Assembly (NCBI GenBank): GCA_025927855.1
Contig: JAICKN010000002.1
Coordinates: 1-46,495, forward strand
Direction: 5' to 3'
From: Terriglobales bacterium
GTDB taxonomy: Bacteria; Acidobacteriota; Terriglobia; Terriglobales; Acidobacteriaceae
DNA: 46,495 bases
The position numbers and the translations under genes are program-made. Positions 1 through 8,854 of the stretch are shown in pieces. How positions within the stretch are numbered: position 1 is the first letter of the stretch; each line of letters opens with the position of its first letter. The notes beneath the pieces were generated by a model. It was not told where the DNA came from. It saw only the letters and a list, made by a program, of their open reading frames with translations, and made no database searches.

Positions 1-681
1 AAGGTCATCATCATCGGACCAGCTCGCTCCGGCGACGATGATTGTGTGTTGCGGCGCGGCTGCGCGGATTGCGGCTGCGACTTTCGTTTCGATTCCCAGC
101 CAGCGGTAAGGGTCCTGCATCTCCGGCTCATTCATGATTTCGAGAAACAGACGGTCCGGGTCCCACGAAAAATAATGGGCGGCGAGCGCGCGCCAGAAAT
201 CCGTGAACTCCAGCACGGAAGTGTCATCCTTCAGCGAGGCCTTGAAATCGCCGTCGGGGTGGATGTCGAGCACGACCGCCAGACCATGATCAAGCGCCAT
301 TTTTATGGCAGCGTCTAAATATCCCAAATATGCCGCTGGAATTTTCTCCGGCTCCCGCGCGTTAAATAGAGGCTTGGGATTCACGCCCAGGCGAACGTGA
401 TCAAAGCCCATGGATTTGATCCGCGACATATCGCTGGCCGTCACCCAGCTTTGCAGATGCTCCTGACTGTAACCGCGCGGATCGTAGACCTGCGCGAACC
501 ATCCACTCAGGTTGATGCCGCGGCGCAGATGGGCCAGCCGCGCAGGCGGAACTCCACTCGGTGCGGCAGCTTGTGCTGCGACAAAGGAGCTGAGAAACAC
601 GATCAAAAACGCGGAGAATTGCAAACAAGTTATTGCTCTACGAACATTATTTTGCTCGAACTTACTTTGAAAGGAGGTCAT
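1..681 (-). CDS. GH5-type glycoside hydrolase (cellulase family), 3' end outside window
   Basis: Partial gene: 227 codons are visible and the frame runs off position 1. Residues 14-37 form a signal peptide (RR-containing n-region, hydrophobic core, AQA cleavage area), so the enzyme is exported. GH5 landmarks are the GINLSGWF start of the barrel (residues 56-63), HVRLG with the conserved Arg97, DIHPDG with His141, and FLEIMNEPE with the predicted acid/base Glu185. The nucleophile Glu should lie beyond the window. GH5 enzymes cut beta-1,4-glucans, mannans or related polysaccharides; the substrate cannot be read from this part. The ATG is 4 nt after the ruvA stop, with no clear Shine-Dalgarno, so the gene may be co-transcribed with ruvA. 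Family assignment is firm, specificity unknown. Confidence 0.85.
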   Translation of the reverse strand, partial: MTSFQSKFEQNNVRRAITCLQFSAFLIVFLSSFVAAQAAAPSGVPPARLAHLRRGINLSGWFAQVYDPRGYSQEHLQSWVTASDMSRIKSMGFDHVRLGVNPKPLFNAREPEKIPAAYLGYLDAAIKMALDHGLAVVLDIHPDGDFKASLKDDTSVLEFTDFWRALAAHYFSWDPDRLFLEIMNEPEMQDPYRWLGIETKVAAAIRAAAPQHTIIVAGASWSDDDDL

Positions 682-685
682 TGGA

Positions 686-1279
686 TTATCGTGTGAGTGC
701 GGCCAGAGCCTGCCGGAACAATTCCTCGAATGAATCTGTTGATGTCCCTTTTGCCGTGACCGCGGCAACCGCTTTTTCGGCGGCGGGCCGCTGATAACCG
801 AGATTGGTCAACGCCGAAAGGACATCTTCCTGCATCGGCGTGGTTGCGGGAGTTGCCGTGGAGGACTCTGTGTCTTGCGCTGGAAGCTTATCGCGCAGCT
901 CCAGTACCATGCGCTCGGCTGTTTTTTTCCCAATGCCCGGAATACGCGTGAGCCGCGCGAGATCATTGCCACGAATGGCCGCTGCCAGGTCATTTGCCGC
1001 CATTCCGCTCAAAATGGTGATGGCGAGTTTGGGGCCAATCCCGCTGACCGTTATCAATTTTTCAAAAAGCTGCTTCTCCGCCGTGCGCAAAAAACCATAA
1101 AGCGCGATCACATCTTCGCGGACATGCGTGTGGATAAAGAACGCGACTTCGCTGCCGGGCGCGGGCAATTCGGAGAATGCGGACACGCTGATGGTCACGT
1201 CGTAGCCGACGCCTCCCGCCTCTACAATGGCCTGGTTCGGATGCTTGCTGAGCAATTTGCCGCGAAGATGAGCAATCAT
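686..1279 (-). CDS. ruvA: Holliday junction branch migration protein RuvA
   Basis: 197 residues, the usual RuvA length. RuvA tetramers bind four-way junctions and load the RuvB motor during recombinational repair. The N-terminal OB-fold domain begins MIAHLRGKL and includes HTHVREDVIALYGF. Two helix-hairpin-helix motifs follow: VSGIGPKLA and IPGIGKKTAERM. A Thr/Ser/Pro-rich linker leads to the C-terminal RuvB-interacting domain (residues about 148-195, EDVLSALTNLGY). It is divergent from the pgeF-like gene across 88 bp, and the GH5 gene follows 4 nt downstream. ruvB and ruvC are not in this window. Confidence 0.97.
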   Translation of the reverse strand: MIAHLRGKLLSKHPNQAIVEAGGVGYDVTISVSAFSELPAPGSEVAFFIHTHVREDVIALYGFLRTAEKQLFEKLITVSGIGPKLAITILSGMAANDLAAAIRGNDLARLTRIPGIGKKTAERMVLELRDKLPAQDTESSTATPATTPMQEDVLSALTNLGYQRPAAEKAVAAVTAKGTSTDSFEELFRQALAALTR

Positions 1280-1367
1280 GCTGCGAGTATTCTATCCGCA
1301 GAAGAGGACATCACCTATTCAATGACGGGTACGCCTCTGTTACCTCCGCATCCGTTAAGATAACAAT

Positions 1368-2261
1368 GTGCCCGTAAAAACACTGAGTTCCCATAAGTCC
1401 GCCGTGATTCGTATGAAAGGCCTTGCTTCTCTTCCGTGGCTCATCCATGGTTTTAGCACGCGGCCGGGTGGCTTCTCGCGTGCGTATGGCGGAAATTCAC
1501 TGAATTTAGGTTTTACCAAAGACGATTCCCGCTCTAATGTCGAGCGCAATCGGGCGGAATTCCTGAAAAAGCTTGGCGCGGCGTCGAACAAACGCTCCTG
1601 GCCGATGGTTACACTTCGGCAGATTCATTCCGACATCATTCACCACGTTGTGAAGCCCACCGAAGTTAATCGCAACGAAGAGCCGTTCGCGGGGGATGGC
1701 TTGATCACCGATACTCCAGGCTTGCTGCTAGCGGTGCAGGCGGCTGATTGTTTGCCTGTGGTGCTGGTGGATGCAAAGCGCCGCGCGGTGGGTGTTTTCC
1801 ATGCCGGCTGGCGCGGGACGCTGAAGCGCATCGTGGAAAAGGGCGTGGGGGAGATGCGGCGGGAGTTTGGCAGCAGTTCGTGGGACATTCGGGCGGCAAT
1901 CGGTCCCGGCATTCACAATTGCTGTTATACGGTTGGGCCGGAGGTGCGCAGCCAGTTTGAGTCGCAATTTGCCTGGGCGCAGGAACTGTTCCATGAAACC
2001 AAGGATTCGGAGCCGATCCGCGAAAGATATCCGTTACTGTTTTTGACGGCCCGCGCGCCCGGCCACAGCGAATTGCCAAAAAATATTTTTCTTGATCTCG
2101 TCGAGGCCAACCGCCGCCAGCTCATGGACGCCGGAGTTCCCGCGAAAAACATTGAGGCATCGCCGCTCTGCACATCGTGCCATACGGATTTATTGTTTTC
2201 CCATCGCGCGGGAAATGGCAAGACTGGCCGGATGATGGGTGTAGCAGGGCTTCGAAAATGA
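1368..2261 (+). CDS. pgeF: PgeF/YfiH family protein (Cu-oxidase_4, 'polyphenol oxidase' laccase-domain fold)
   Basis: 297 residues from a GTG start; an in-frame ATG at 1413 (Met16) is an alternative. The family signature is complete: RQIHSD (His87), AADCLP (Cys128) and HAGWRG (His145), the His-Cys-His metal site. Family members were first reported as multicopper polyphenol oxidases and later as purine nucleoside phosphorylase/adenosine deaminase-like enzymes or, in E. coli, a peptidoglycan-editing factor. The activity here therefore cannot be set from sequence. IGPGIHNCCYTVG and CTSCHTDLLFSHR near the C terminus are also typical. It is a single gene between divergent ruvA and the convergent FNR-like regulator. 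Confidence 0.9.
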   Translation: MPVKTLSSHKSAVIRMKGLASLPWLIHGFSTRPGGFSRAYGGNSLNLGFTKDDSRSNVERNRAEFLKKLGAASNKRSWPMVTLRQIHSDIIHHVVKPTEVNRNEEPFAGDGLITDTPGLLLAVQAADCLPVVLVDAKRRAVGVFHAGWRGTLKRIVEKGVGEMRREFGSSSWDIRAAIGPGIHNCCYTVGPEVRSQFESQFAWAQELFHETKDSEPIRERYPLLFLTARAPGHSELPKNIFLDLVEANRRQLMDAGVPAKNIEASPLCTSCHTDLLFSHRAGNGKTGRMMGVAGLRK

Positions 2262-2281
2262 AGATTTGAGCAATAATCGCT

Positions 2282-3433
2282 TTAGGCTGCGATTGCTTCA
2301 AGAGCCGTCCGGTTGCGGATTACCAGGATTGACCCTTCCAGCCGGATCAATTCTTTTTTCTTCAGATCGCTTAGCAGGCGGGTCACCGTTTCACGCGACG
2401 CGCCAATCATTTGCGCCATTTCTTCATGGGTAGCGGCGGCCTGCACGCGGACTTCGGTGTCCATTTTGGTGCTTTCTATTTTGTGCGTCGAAATCCATGA
2501 AAGCAGCAGCTTGGCCAGCTTGCCGGCGGAAGAGCGCGCCAGCACCAAATCATGCACGTCGCGGTACATCGTCTGGAATTCCGTGCTCAAGGCATGGGCC
2601 GAGCGCAAGGCGACCTCTCCGTTTTTTTCCATCATACGGAGGAGCATTTCGCGCTCCACGAAGTTTAACTGGCAGGTCCCGGCTGTTTCCGCCGTCACTT
2701 CAAACGGAGTGCCCGAGATGGCCGCGCTCAAACCCAGTACCTCTCCGGCTTCCGCGACTTTGAGGATCAGCATCTTGCCATCACGCGAGGTGGTGGTGAG
2801 CTTTACTTTGCCGGAACATAGCACGAAAGCGCCGCGCGGCATCTGGCCCTCCACAAACAACAGAGCGCCTTGGGGGTAGATATTGGGCCGGGTCGAGTTG
2901 CTGAAGGTTTTCAGCACATCGGAAGAAAAGGAGCAGAACCATTTTGCCTGGCGAAATTTGCAGGCCGTGCATTTTCCTGCTTCCATTCCGTACGAAGTCC
3001 TCATTTCAATCACCTCAGTGATGCTGGAATTTCCCAAAACCCCAACTTTTCCGCGATTCAGAGCTTTACTGCGGCGCAAGTCCCGCGTGCTGATTTGCGC
3101 ATTTTCGGTTTGCGCCAGCATTCCAGCGCACAAAATCCGCACCGCCGGGTCCCAGGAGCGCAGCCCCTGCACCAGTTCCCAGCCGGAACTCGCGTCGGCG
3201 CGCCGCTGCCACTCCAGGCCGCAGTGGAACAGGTACAAGGGATCGGGAGATGTCCCGGTGAGAGAGACAAGCGTCTGCTCATGAAATTTCCTGTACCGTG
3301 GCTTTGGCTCATTCGCCGCGGGCGGCGCACAACACTCAGAAGCCACCTGGTTTATAAGGGGGAGGGCTCCAGGTATAGCTTCGGTGTTTCCCGTCCAGGA
3401 CTTGGCTGAGAGTCCCGCAGCGGTTTGGTTCAC
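2282..3433 (-). CDS. Crp/Fnr family regulator, FNR-like with Cys cluster and long N-terminal extension
   Basis: 383 residues from a GTG start preceded by GAGGA. The C-terminal 240 residues are a Crp/Fnr protein: cyclic-nucleotide-like beta-roll (about 175-295), dimer helix, and winged helix with recognition sequence SRETVTRLL (346-354). Cys155, Cys158 and Cys167 sit just before the beta-roll, and Cys254 lies in a TCQLNF segment that matches the place of E. coli FNR Cys122. An oxygen- or NO-labile [4Fe-4S] cluster is therefore likely (inference). Residues 1-143 are an extra domain with a HEAT-like helical stretch near 70-110. Met144 (position 3004) also has a good Shine-Dalgarno (GAGGTGA), so a normal-length FNR could be made from the same gene. 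The next gene upstream on the same strand is the sigma-54 activator. Confidence 0.9.
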   Translation of the reverse strand: MNQTAAGLSAKSWTGNTEAIPGALPLINQVASECCAPPAANEPKPRYRKFHEQTLVSLTGTSPDPLYLFHCGLEWQRRADASSGWELVQGLRSWDPAVRILCAGMLAQTENAQISTRDLRRSKALNRGKVGVLGNSSITEVIEMRTSYGMEAGKCTACKFRQAKWFCSFSSDVLKTFSNSTRPNIYPQGALLFVEGQMPRGAFVLCSGKVKLTTTSRDGKMLILKVAEAGEVLGLSAAISGTPFEVTAETAGTCQLNFVEREMLLRMMEKNGEVALRSAHALSTEFQTMYRDVHDLVLARSSAGKLAKLLLSWISTHKIESTKMDTEVRVQAAATHEEMAQMIGASRETVTRLLSDLKKKELIRLEGSILVIRNRTALEAIAA

Positions 3434-3793
3434 GCGAATTTCCTCAGAATTAGTTTGGACAACTAACCGGGAGACGTGATTTCCACAGCAGCCTTAGTTC
3501 CAAAATGACAGGTTGCCGAAGTGCATGAAAATATGGGCAGTTTTGTCCCGATCCGGGATGGGAACTTTTGATTTAGTGACGCCTATGCGGCACAAATGCC
3601 GATGACTCGGCATTGTGAAGGTTCGGAGCAGGGGAGAATTCATTCTCGAACCGCAGAGAGAAGCCTCGTTGACCTTTGCGGAAGATAAACAGCAGCGCTG
3701 CCGTCCGGCGGCATAGGGGGGATTCAGAGAGCCGACGGCACGCCGGCGCTACGCGAACACGGAGACCTCGCTGCATCAAAGAAAACAGATTGC
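3434..3793. other. 360-bp intergenic region upstream of the FNR-like gene
   Basis: No convincing gene. It holds the promoter side of the FNR-like gene and the downstream side of the sigma-54 activator. Two hairpin-capable palindromes are visible: TCCCG-ATC-CGGGA at 3545-3557 and a perfect 8-bp stem with a TGAC loop at 3595-3614 (AATGCCGA / TCGGCATT). A GC-rich near-palindromic stretch at about 3728-3752 looks like a dispersed intergenic repeat but cannot be tested here. No T-run follows any of these on either strand. Confidence 0.5.
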
Positions 3794-5944
3794 TCAGTTT
3801 TTATATTCGTCGGGGGAGATTCCCATGCGCTGCATACGCGATTGCAAAGTTGTCCGCTTCAACCCCAGACGGGCGGCCGCGCCGTGCAGGCCGGCCACTA
3901 CACCCCGGGTTTCGCGCAGTGCGCGGACAATATGCTGGCGCTCCAGCGCTTCCAATGTGTGAGCAACATCGGTAGAAGACACTGGCCGTTGTAATTCCGT
4001 TAACGGAACATTGAGGGTTCTTCCCGGAGACAAGATCACGGAGCGCTCAATGATGTTCTCCAGCTCCCGTATATTGCCGGGCCAGTCGGCGGCCATAAGG
4101 GCATTCATGGCTTCAGCAGGGATGGTTTCAATTTGGCGGTTCATGCGCCGTGCATACGTTTGCACAAAATAGCGCACCAGGGCGGGAATGTCCTGTTTGC
4201 GCTGCCGCAGGGCAGGCAGGCGTATAGGAAAGACATTCAGCCGGTAAAAAAGATCGCTGCGGAATTCTTTATTGGCGATACTTTTTTCCAGGTCGCGGTT
4301 TGTAGCGGCCACCAGCCGGATATTGACGCGCAAAGTTCGCGTTCCTCCCAGCCGTTCGAATTCCTGGTCCTGTAAAACACGAAGCAGTTTTGGCTGAAGT
4401 TCGAGCGGGATTTCCCCCACTTCGTCAAGAAAGAGCGTACCCTTGTCCGCCAGTTCGAGGCGTCCAATCTTTTGACTGATGGCCCCAGTAAACGCCCCCT
4501 TTTCATGGCCGAAGAGTTCGCTTTCCAGCAAGCCGGTGGGAATCGCCGCACAATTCAGCTTGATGAAACTGCCGTCCTTGCGGGTGCTCAGACGATGAAT
4601 AGCGCGGGCGATCAGTTCTTTACCGGTACCCGTTTCTCCGAGAATGAGCACGGTGGCGTCGCTCGGAGCAACCGTTCTTGCCTGGTCCAGAACATTGCGC
4701 AGGAGCGGGCTTTCGCCCACGATTTCTTCAAAATTCGTCCCGGAGTTAATCTCGCCTTGGAGGTAAAGCTTTTCTTCCGCCAGTTTATCCTTGAGCGTCC
4801 TTATTTCGCGGTAAGCATGGGCGTTATCGAGGGCGATTGCGATCTGGGATCCAATTTGCTTAAGCAGCCCCACGTCCTGGGAGACAAAAGCGTCATCTTC
4901 CTTGCTGGCCAGGCTCATGACTCCAATCGTGCCTTTTCGCGTAGCCAGTGGAATGCAGCAGATGGACTTGACTCCATGAGCCAAAAGTTTCCGCGTGACG
5001 TCCGAAGAAAAGGCCTGCAATTCTTTGCTGTGAAACACCTTGGCATGTTTGGCCAGAAACGCTTGGCCCGAAGTGCTATCCCGCAAGGAGTAGGAATCTC
5101 CAACTTTGAAAATTTCGTACCCGGGGCCATGATGGAAGGCATATTTCCGCAGGGATTGGGAGCTTTCGTCATAAAGAGCTACCGACGCGAAATCATGCCT
5201 GATAACTTTCCGAATATAGTCAGAGATTGCGGGAAAGTGCTTCTGTACATCCAGATTCGCAACAAGGGTGCTGTTCACCTGCAACAGCATTTGCAGGCGT
5301 TCTTTTTCCTGCTGCAATGCGCCGCGCGTGAGAGCGTTTTCAAGCGCGAGAGCCATCAATTCCGCAACGCGCTGTAGAAAGCGGATGTCATTTTCAGCGT
5401 AGACATTCGGATGGGCGCATGCCAACCCCATACCGCCTAAACGCCTCTCTCCCGCAGTCACCGGGAAAACATAATAAGCCTGCATGCCGGCGGCACGAAG
5501 GATGCTGATTCCCTCCCCGAACCTGGTTTCTGTCGTTAAATTTTCTATGGCTAAAGGAACTTGATGCTGCCAGACCCATCCGCTGGGTGACTGATCCAGC
5601 GCCAGTCTTCTGGGTTCAAATTTCACATCCTTGCCTCGCCAAAAATAGAGCTGCATCACATTTTCTGCAGGTTCATGCATCACGAAGTTGATGAGGTGAA
5701 AGCAGATATACTGGCGGAGGCGTTCAGTGAAATCGGAAAAAAGATCGCTTAAACTGCTGGGGCGCACTACCAGATCGGCCATTTGCAGCAAGGCCTCGTA
5801 GCGGCGCAGTTCCGACTCAGCTTCGAAGTGACTGGGATCCATTTGCGCGAGTACCCATCTCTGCCCCCCTCGAGCAAAACTTCCCAAACTAAACTTCCGC
5901 GAATCATATCCGAGCGTGTCGAAAAACACAAAGATCAAAATCAT
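3794..5944 (-). CDS. Sigma-54-dependent transcriptional activator with two GAF domains (FhlA/NifA-like)
   Basis: 716 residues; an in-frame ATG at 5842 (MDPSHFEAE) may be the true start because the first 34 residues look unrelated to the fold. GAF domain 1 covers about 58-205 and GAF domain 2 about 228-385, joined by coiled-coil-like helices. The AAA+ domain has Walker A GETGTGKE (about 434), the sigma-54 contact loop GAFTGA (481-486), Walker B TLFLDEVGE (about 505) and the WPGNIRELEN motif. A Fis-type helix-turn-helix closes the protein (about 675-712). The GAF pair should sense a small ligand or redox signal and drive sigma-54 promoters by ATP hydrolysis. There is no receiver domain, so it is not a two-component regulator. 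Target promoters are unknown. Confidence 0.95.
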   Translation of the reverse strand: MILIFVFFDTLGYDSRKFSLGSFARGGQRWVLAQMDPSHFEAESELRRYEALLQMADLVVRPSSLSDLFSDFTERLRQYICFHLINFVMHEPAENVMQLYFWRGKDVKFEPRRLALDQSPSGWVWQHQVPLAIENLTTETRFGEGISILRAAGMQAYYVFPVTAGERRLGGMGLACAHPNVYAENDIRFLQRVAELMALALENALTRGALQQEKERLQMLLQVNSTLVANLDVQKHFPAISDYIRKVIRHDFASVALYDESSQSLRKYAFHHGPGYEIFKVGDSYSLRDSTSGQAFLAKHAKVFHSKELQAFSSDVTRKLLAHGVKSICCIPLATRKGTIGVMSLASKEDDAFVSQDVGLLKQIGSQIAIALDNAHAYREIRTLKDKLAEEKLYLQGEINSGTNFEEIVGESPLLRNVLDQARTVAPSDATVLILGETGTGKELIARAIHRLSTRKDGSFIKLNCAAIPTGLLESELFGHEKGAFTGAISQKIGRLELADKGTLFLDEVGEIPLELQPKLLRVLQDQEFERLGGTRTLRVNIRLVAATNRDLEKSIANKEFRSDLFYRLNVFPIRLPALRQRKQDIPALVRYFVQTYARRMNRQIETIPAEAMNALMAADWPGNIRELENIIERSVILSPGRTLNVPLTELQRPVSSTDVAHTLEALERQHIVRALRETRGVVAGLHGAAARLGLKRTTLQSRMQRMGISPDEYKN

Positions 5945-6217
5945 ATTTGGTCGTTAACGTCCATTAAATGCCGCTCCGTATGCATTGAGCCGCAAGGCCG
6001 CAAACAGCGCCTAAGGTTTACTACAGACTTCAATCCAACTTGTACAGGCAAACCCTTATTCAATCAGGCTTTTAGAGAAATAAGCTACGCTCCTGCTCCC
6101 AACCTCTGCTCTTCTCCCTGGCATCCAAAGCGTGATTACAAATGGCGCGATTCAAGGCACGCCTGGACCGCTGCTGAGGTGAGAGCGATGAAGTCAATAC
6201 GAAGGAGAACGCAAGTA

Positions 6218-6811
6218 ATGAAACGCATTGTTTGGTTTGCAATTTTGAGCGTATGCCTGGCAGCGCCCTCTCTGGTTATGGCGCAGGGCACATATAACCA
6301 TGCCGAAGTCGGAGTTTTTGCGGATTATCTCCGCTTTTCACCGAGCACTCCCGACTCCAATTTTGTTGGTATTGGCGGACGAGTGGCCTTCAACGTGAGT
6401 TCATTCACGGCCATTGAGGCTGAAGTAAACTACGATTTCGAACGGAATTTTACGACCACCACTTCGACCGGAGGCACGTCCACATTTGTGCGCTCACGCC
6501 TTCGCCCCATCACAGCCTTGTTCGGACCAAAATTTCAGTTTGGCGGCTCCAGCCCATTCCGCGTATTTGTTACCGGCAAAGTGGGATTGATTAATTTCAG
6601 TAGCTCCAATTCCAGCGTAACTACGGGCATCACCAATATTGGAAACAGTATTTCCAACGGAACCACCCGCTTCGCTGCGTATCCGGGCGCTGGTATTGAA
6701 GGCTTCTGGGGGCCGATTGGCCTACGTTTGGATGTGGGCGATGAGATCTATGTGGATAACGGGACGTTCAACAATCTGCGCGTCACGTTCGGGCCGCATA
6801 TCCGCTTCTAA
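6218..6811 (+). CDS. Outer-membrane beta-barrel protein (OmpA-like barrel only)
   Basis: 197 residues from ATG 6218, chosen because GAAGGAG lies 10 nt upstream and the protein then begins with a clean signal peptide (MKRIVWFAIL...VMAQG). An in-frame ATG at 6188 would add ten basic residues. The mature part is made of alternating hydrophobic/polar beta-strands with turn-rich Ser/Thr/Gly loops. It ends in a strand with a terminal aromatic residue (GPHIRF), the usual BAM recognition signal. There is no peptidoglycan-binding OmpA C-domain. Function is unknown. A strong terminator follows within 25 bp, so it is probably monocistronic. Confidence 0.8.
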   Translation: MKRIVWFAILSVCLAAPSLVMAQGTYNHAEVGVFADYLRFSPSTPDSNFVGIGGRVAFNVSSFTAIEAEVNYDFERNFTTTTSTGGTSTFVRSRLRPITALFGPKFQFGGSSPFRVFVTGKVGLINFSSSNSSVTTGITNIGNSISNGTTRFAAYPGAGIEGFWGPIGLRLDVGDEIYVDNGTFNNLRVTFGPHIRF

Positions 6812-6833
6812 TTTTTTCCAAGTTACTCTGGGC

Positions 6834-6862
6834 ACGGCAGCCGCGTGGCTGCCGTATTTTTT
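6834..6862 (+). terminator. Rho-independent terminator after the beta-barrel gene
   Basis: A perfect 9-bp stem (ACGGCAGCC / GGCTGCCGT, 6834-6842 and 6847-6855) with a GCGT loop is followed by A and six T residues on the plus strand. It lies 22 bp after the stop of the 6218-6811 gene. The minus strand has no T-run here, so it does not obviously serve the convergent kinase gene. Confidence 0.85.
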
Positions 6863-6914
6863 CAGAGAGAGTACGTGGCCGCAATACCGCGGACGCTTCG
6901 GAAGGCTATCGGGA

Positions 6915-8627
6915 TCACTGCGCCGCACCAGGGGATGCCTGTTTCTGCAAGGCCAACTGCAACACGCTATGATGCTTGTCGCAAACTACATGCAGAACAT
7001 TTCCAGTACCGGAATCCAACCGCACATCAATGGTTTTTGATTGGTCGTAGTGGTCGGCGGGCGATTGCACGCGCACGTGAATCTGATGCGCCCCGGAAAG
7101 AACTTTTAAGCTGCTGCGCACCGTTCCTTCCATTGTGTGAAATAGAAGCGCAAAAGGTTTGTTTTGTCCGTGAATAGCCTCTGTGAAGACCACCTCCCGG
7201 TCGAGCCAGATCGTGGCGCTGCCCTGCCCAAAAGGATGCTGAATATCTATTTGTAATTCTGCCGCCTGGGCCGGCGGAGGCGCAGTTTTACTTTCGCCAA
7301 TTTTCGCCGAGACCGAAACAAGCCTGGCGGCGCGGGATTTCGGCCGGGTCTTAACCGGCTGCAATAGAGCATCCGGCACAATCGCTGCCTGCCTGGCAGC
7401 ATTTTGAATACCGGTGGCCCAGTCGGAACTGACAACCTGCCGGGGATATTGGAAGTTTGCCGCAGAAATCTTCCAGCGGTCCGGTAGTCCTAACCAGCCT
7501 AAATATAAAATCCCGAGGGCTAGTGCAAGAGTTGCTACCAGTGTAATGCCCCGCGAGCGTAGCGGAACGTTCCGGCGCTGCGTGGAAGAAGCGCTGTGCG
7601 GAACGCCTGAAAAGCTGGCGGAAGACCTGGCTTCGTTTACGAACGAGATGTGTGCGGCGACAAATGAATCCCGGTCGCTGTCAGCGCCTGTTGGCAGAAC
7701 AGGCGGAGTGGCATCTTTTGCAAGAGCCGGGTTTTCCATGGCGGCGACCAGGCCCGGGAGTAAATCCTCTTCGCTCTGCGTGGGTTTATCGGATGTTCGC
7801 AGAGCTTCGATGTCGCGCGCCAGCTCTCCCCCGGATTGGTACCGTTCTGTAGGTTCTTTTGCCATGGCCTTGCGAACAATCCGGTCAAGCTCGGCGGGAA
7901 GCTCGGAATCGAGGGCGCTTACAGGAATCGGTTCCCGGTTGACTACTTTGAAACACACCGTAGTGGCGCTGTTTCCCTGGAACGGGCGGAAGCCAGTCAG
8001 CATTGTGTAAAGAATTACGCCAACAGAAAATAGATCGGAGCGCGCATCCACCCCTTCGCCGCTTAATTGTTCCGGCGCCATATATGCCGGACTGCCCAGG
8101 ATTTCTCCGGGCTGCGTCATGTGCGCGACGTTCAAGCGCGCTATTCCGAAATCCGCGACTTTAGCATGGCCATCGCGGGTCACAAGAATATTGGCGGGCT
8201 TAATATCGCGATGCACAACTCCCTGCGAGTGGGCGTAGTCGAGGGCCTCGGCCAATTCCTGCACCAGCCGGAGCGCCACTCCCGTGGGCAGCTTTTTGTT
8301 TTGCGCATTCAGAAGTTTGCTCAGGGACTGGCCAGCCACATACTCCATGACGATATAGGGTTCGCGCGTCGTCGGCTCTTCACCTACGTCAAAAATTGTG
8401 ACAATACCGGGATGCGAAAGGCGTCCGGCAGTTTTGGCTTCCATGAAGAAGCGTTCCCGATATTCAGCTTCGTCGTCAGTTTCGCGGCCAATCAAGCAGA
8501 TAGTTTTGATCGCGACCAGACGATCAATTTTCGGATCGCGCGCCTGGTACACCAATCCCATTGCCCCGCGGCCAATTTCCGCGATGATTTCATACCGGCC
8601 CACACGTGTGCCTACGCGCCATTCCAT
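6915..8627 (-). CDS. Membrane Ser/Thr protein kinase (Hanks type), catalytically complete
   Basis: 570 residues. The kinase domain (about 11-280) has the glycine loop IGRGAMG, VAIK lysine Lys41, the HRDIKPANI catalytic loop (139-147), DFG (159-161), the APEQ motif and DARSDLFSVG, so it should be active. An acidic, Ser-rich linker leads to one transmembrane helix (about 360-381) and an exported C-terminal domain of about 185 residues that I cannot match to PASTA or PEGA repeats. It probably relays an envelope signal to cytoplasmic substrates. It lies between two small outer-membrane barrel genes and converges on the first. Compare the pseudokinase at 24862-27444. Confidence 0.95.
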   Translation of the reverse strand: MEWRVGTRVGRYEIIAEIGRGAMGLVYQARDPKIDRLVAIKTICLIGRETDDEAEYRERFFMEAKTAGRLSHPGIVTIFDVGEEPTTREPYIVMEYVAGQSLSKLLNAQNKKLPTGVALRLVQELAEALDYAHSQGVVHRDIKPANILVTRDGHAKVADFGIARLNVAHMTQPGEILGSPAYMAPEQLSGEGVDARSDLFSVGVILYTMLTGFRPFQGNSATTVCFKVVNREPIPVSALDSELPAELDRIVRKAMAKEPTERYQSGGELARDIEALRTSDKPTQSEEDLLPGLVAAMENPALAKDATPPVLPTGADSDRDSFVAAHISFVNEARSSASFSGVPHSASSTQRRNVPLRSRGITLVATLALALGILYLGWLGLPDRWKISAANFQYPRQVVSSDWATGIQNAARQAAIVPDALLQPVKTRPKSRAARLVSVSAKIGESKTAPPPAQAAELQIDIQHPFGQGSATIWLDREVVFTEAIHGQNKPFALLFHTMEGTVRSSLKVLSGAHQIHVRVQSPADHYDQSKTIDVRLDSGTGNVLHVVCDKHHSVLQLALQKQASPGAAQ

Positions 8628-8786
8628 AGCGATGATCTATAGGTTAGAGCGTTCTTATGTTGCCGTCAGCCAGAGAGCATACCTACCCTCATTACATGAG
8701 TAATGCAGAGGTATCGTGTGTTGGAATCTGATCTGCTTAGCCCGACCGCAGGGATGCTTAGGGGTAAGTTGTTGAAGATTGAGGAG

Positions 8787-8815
8787 AAAAGGAACAGCCG
8801 GTGTCCGACTGTTCC
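8787..8815 (-). terminator. Rho-independent terminator after the 8855-9340 gene
   Basis: The stem GGAACAG / CTGTTCC (8791-8797 and 8809-8815) is extended by CGG/CCG with one mismatch and a TGT loop. On the minus strand it is followed by TTTTCTCC. It lies 40 bp after the stop of the minus-strand barrel gene. Confidence 0.75.
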
Positions 8816-8854
8816 CCTGAAGCGCTAACTTGCGATGCACGGCGACTTACAAAT

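Noticed and set aside
671-678. AAGGAGGT on the plus strand, a perfect Shine-Dalgarno match
   Set aside because: It is the reverse complement of the first codons of the minus-strand GH5 gene and no plus-strand gene starts after it.
3573-3779. 68-codon minus-strand frame in the gap upstream of the FNR-like gene
   Set aside because: Arg-rich composition without domain, signal peptide or convincing Shine-Dalgarno.
4472-5377. 301-codon plus-strand frame inside the sigma-54 activator
   Set aside because: It is antisense to a gene with full AAA+ and GAF motifs, and its translation has no recognisable domain.
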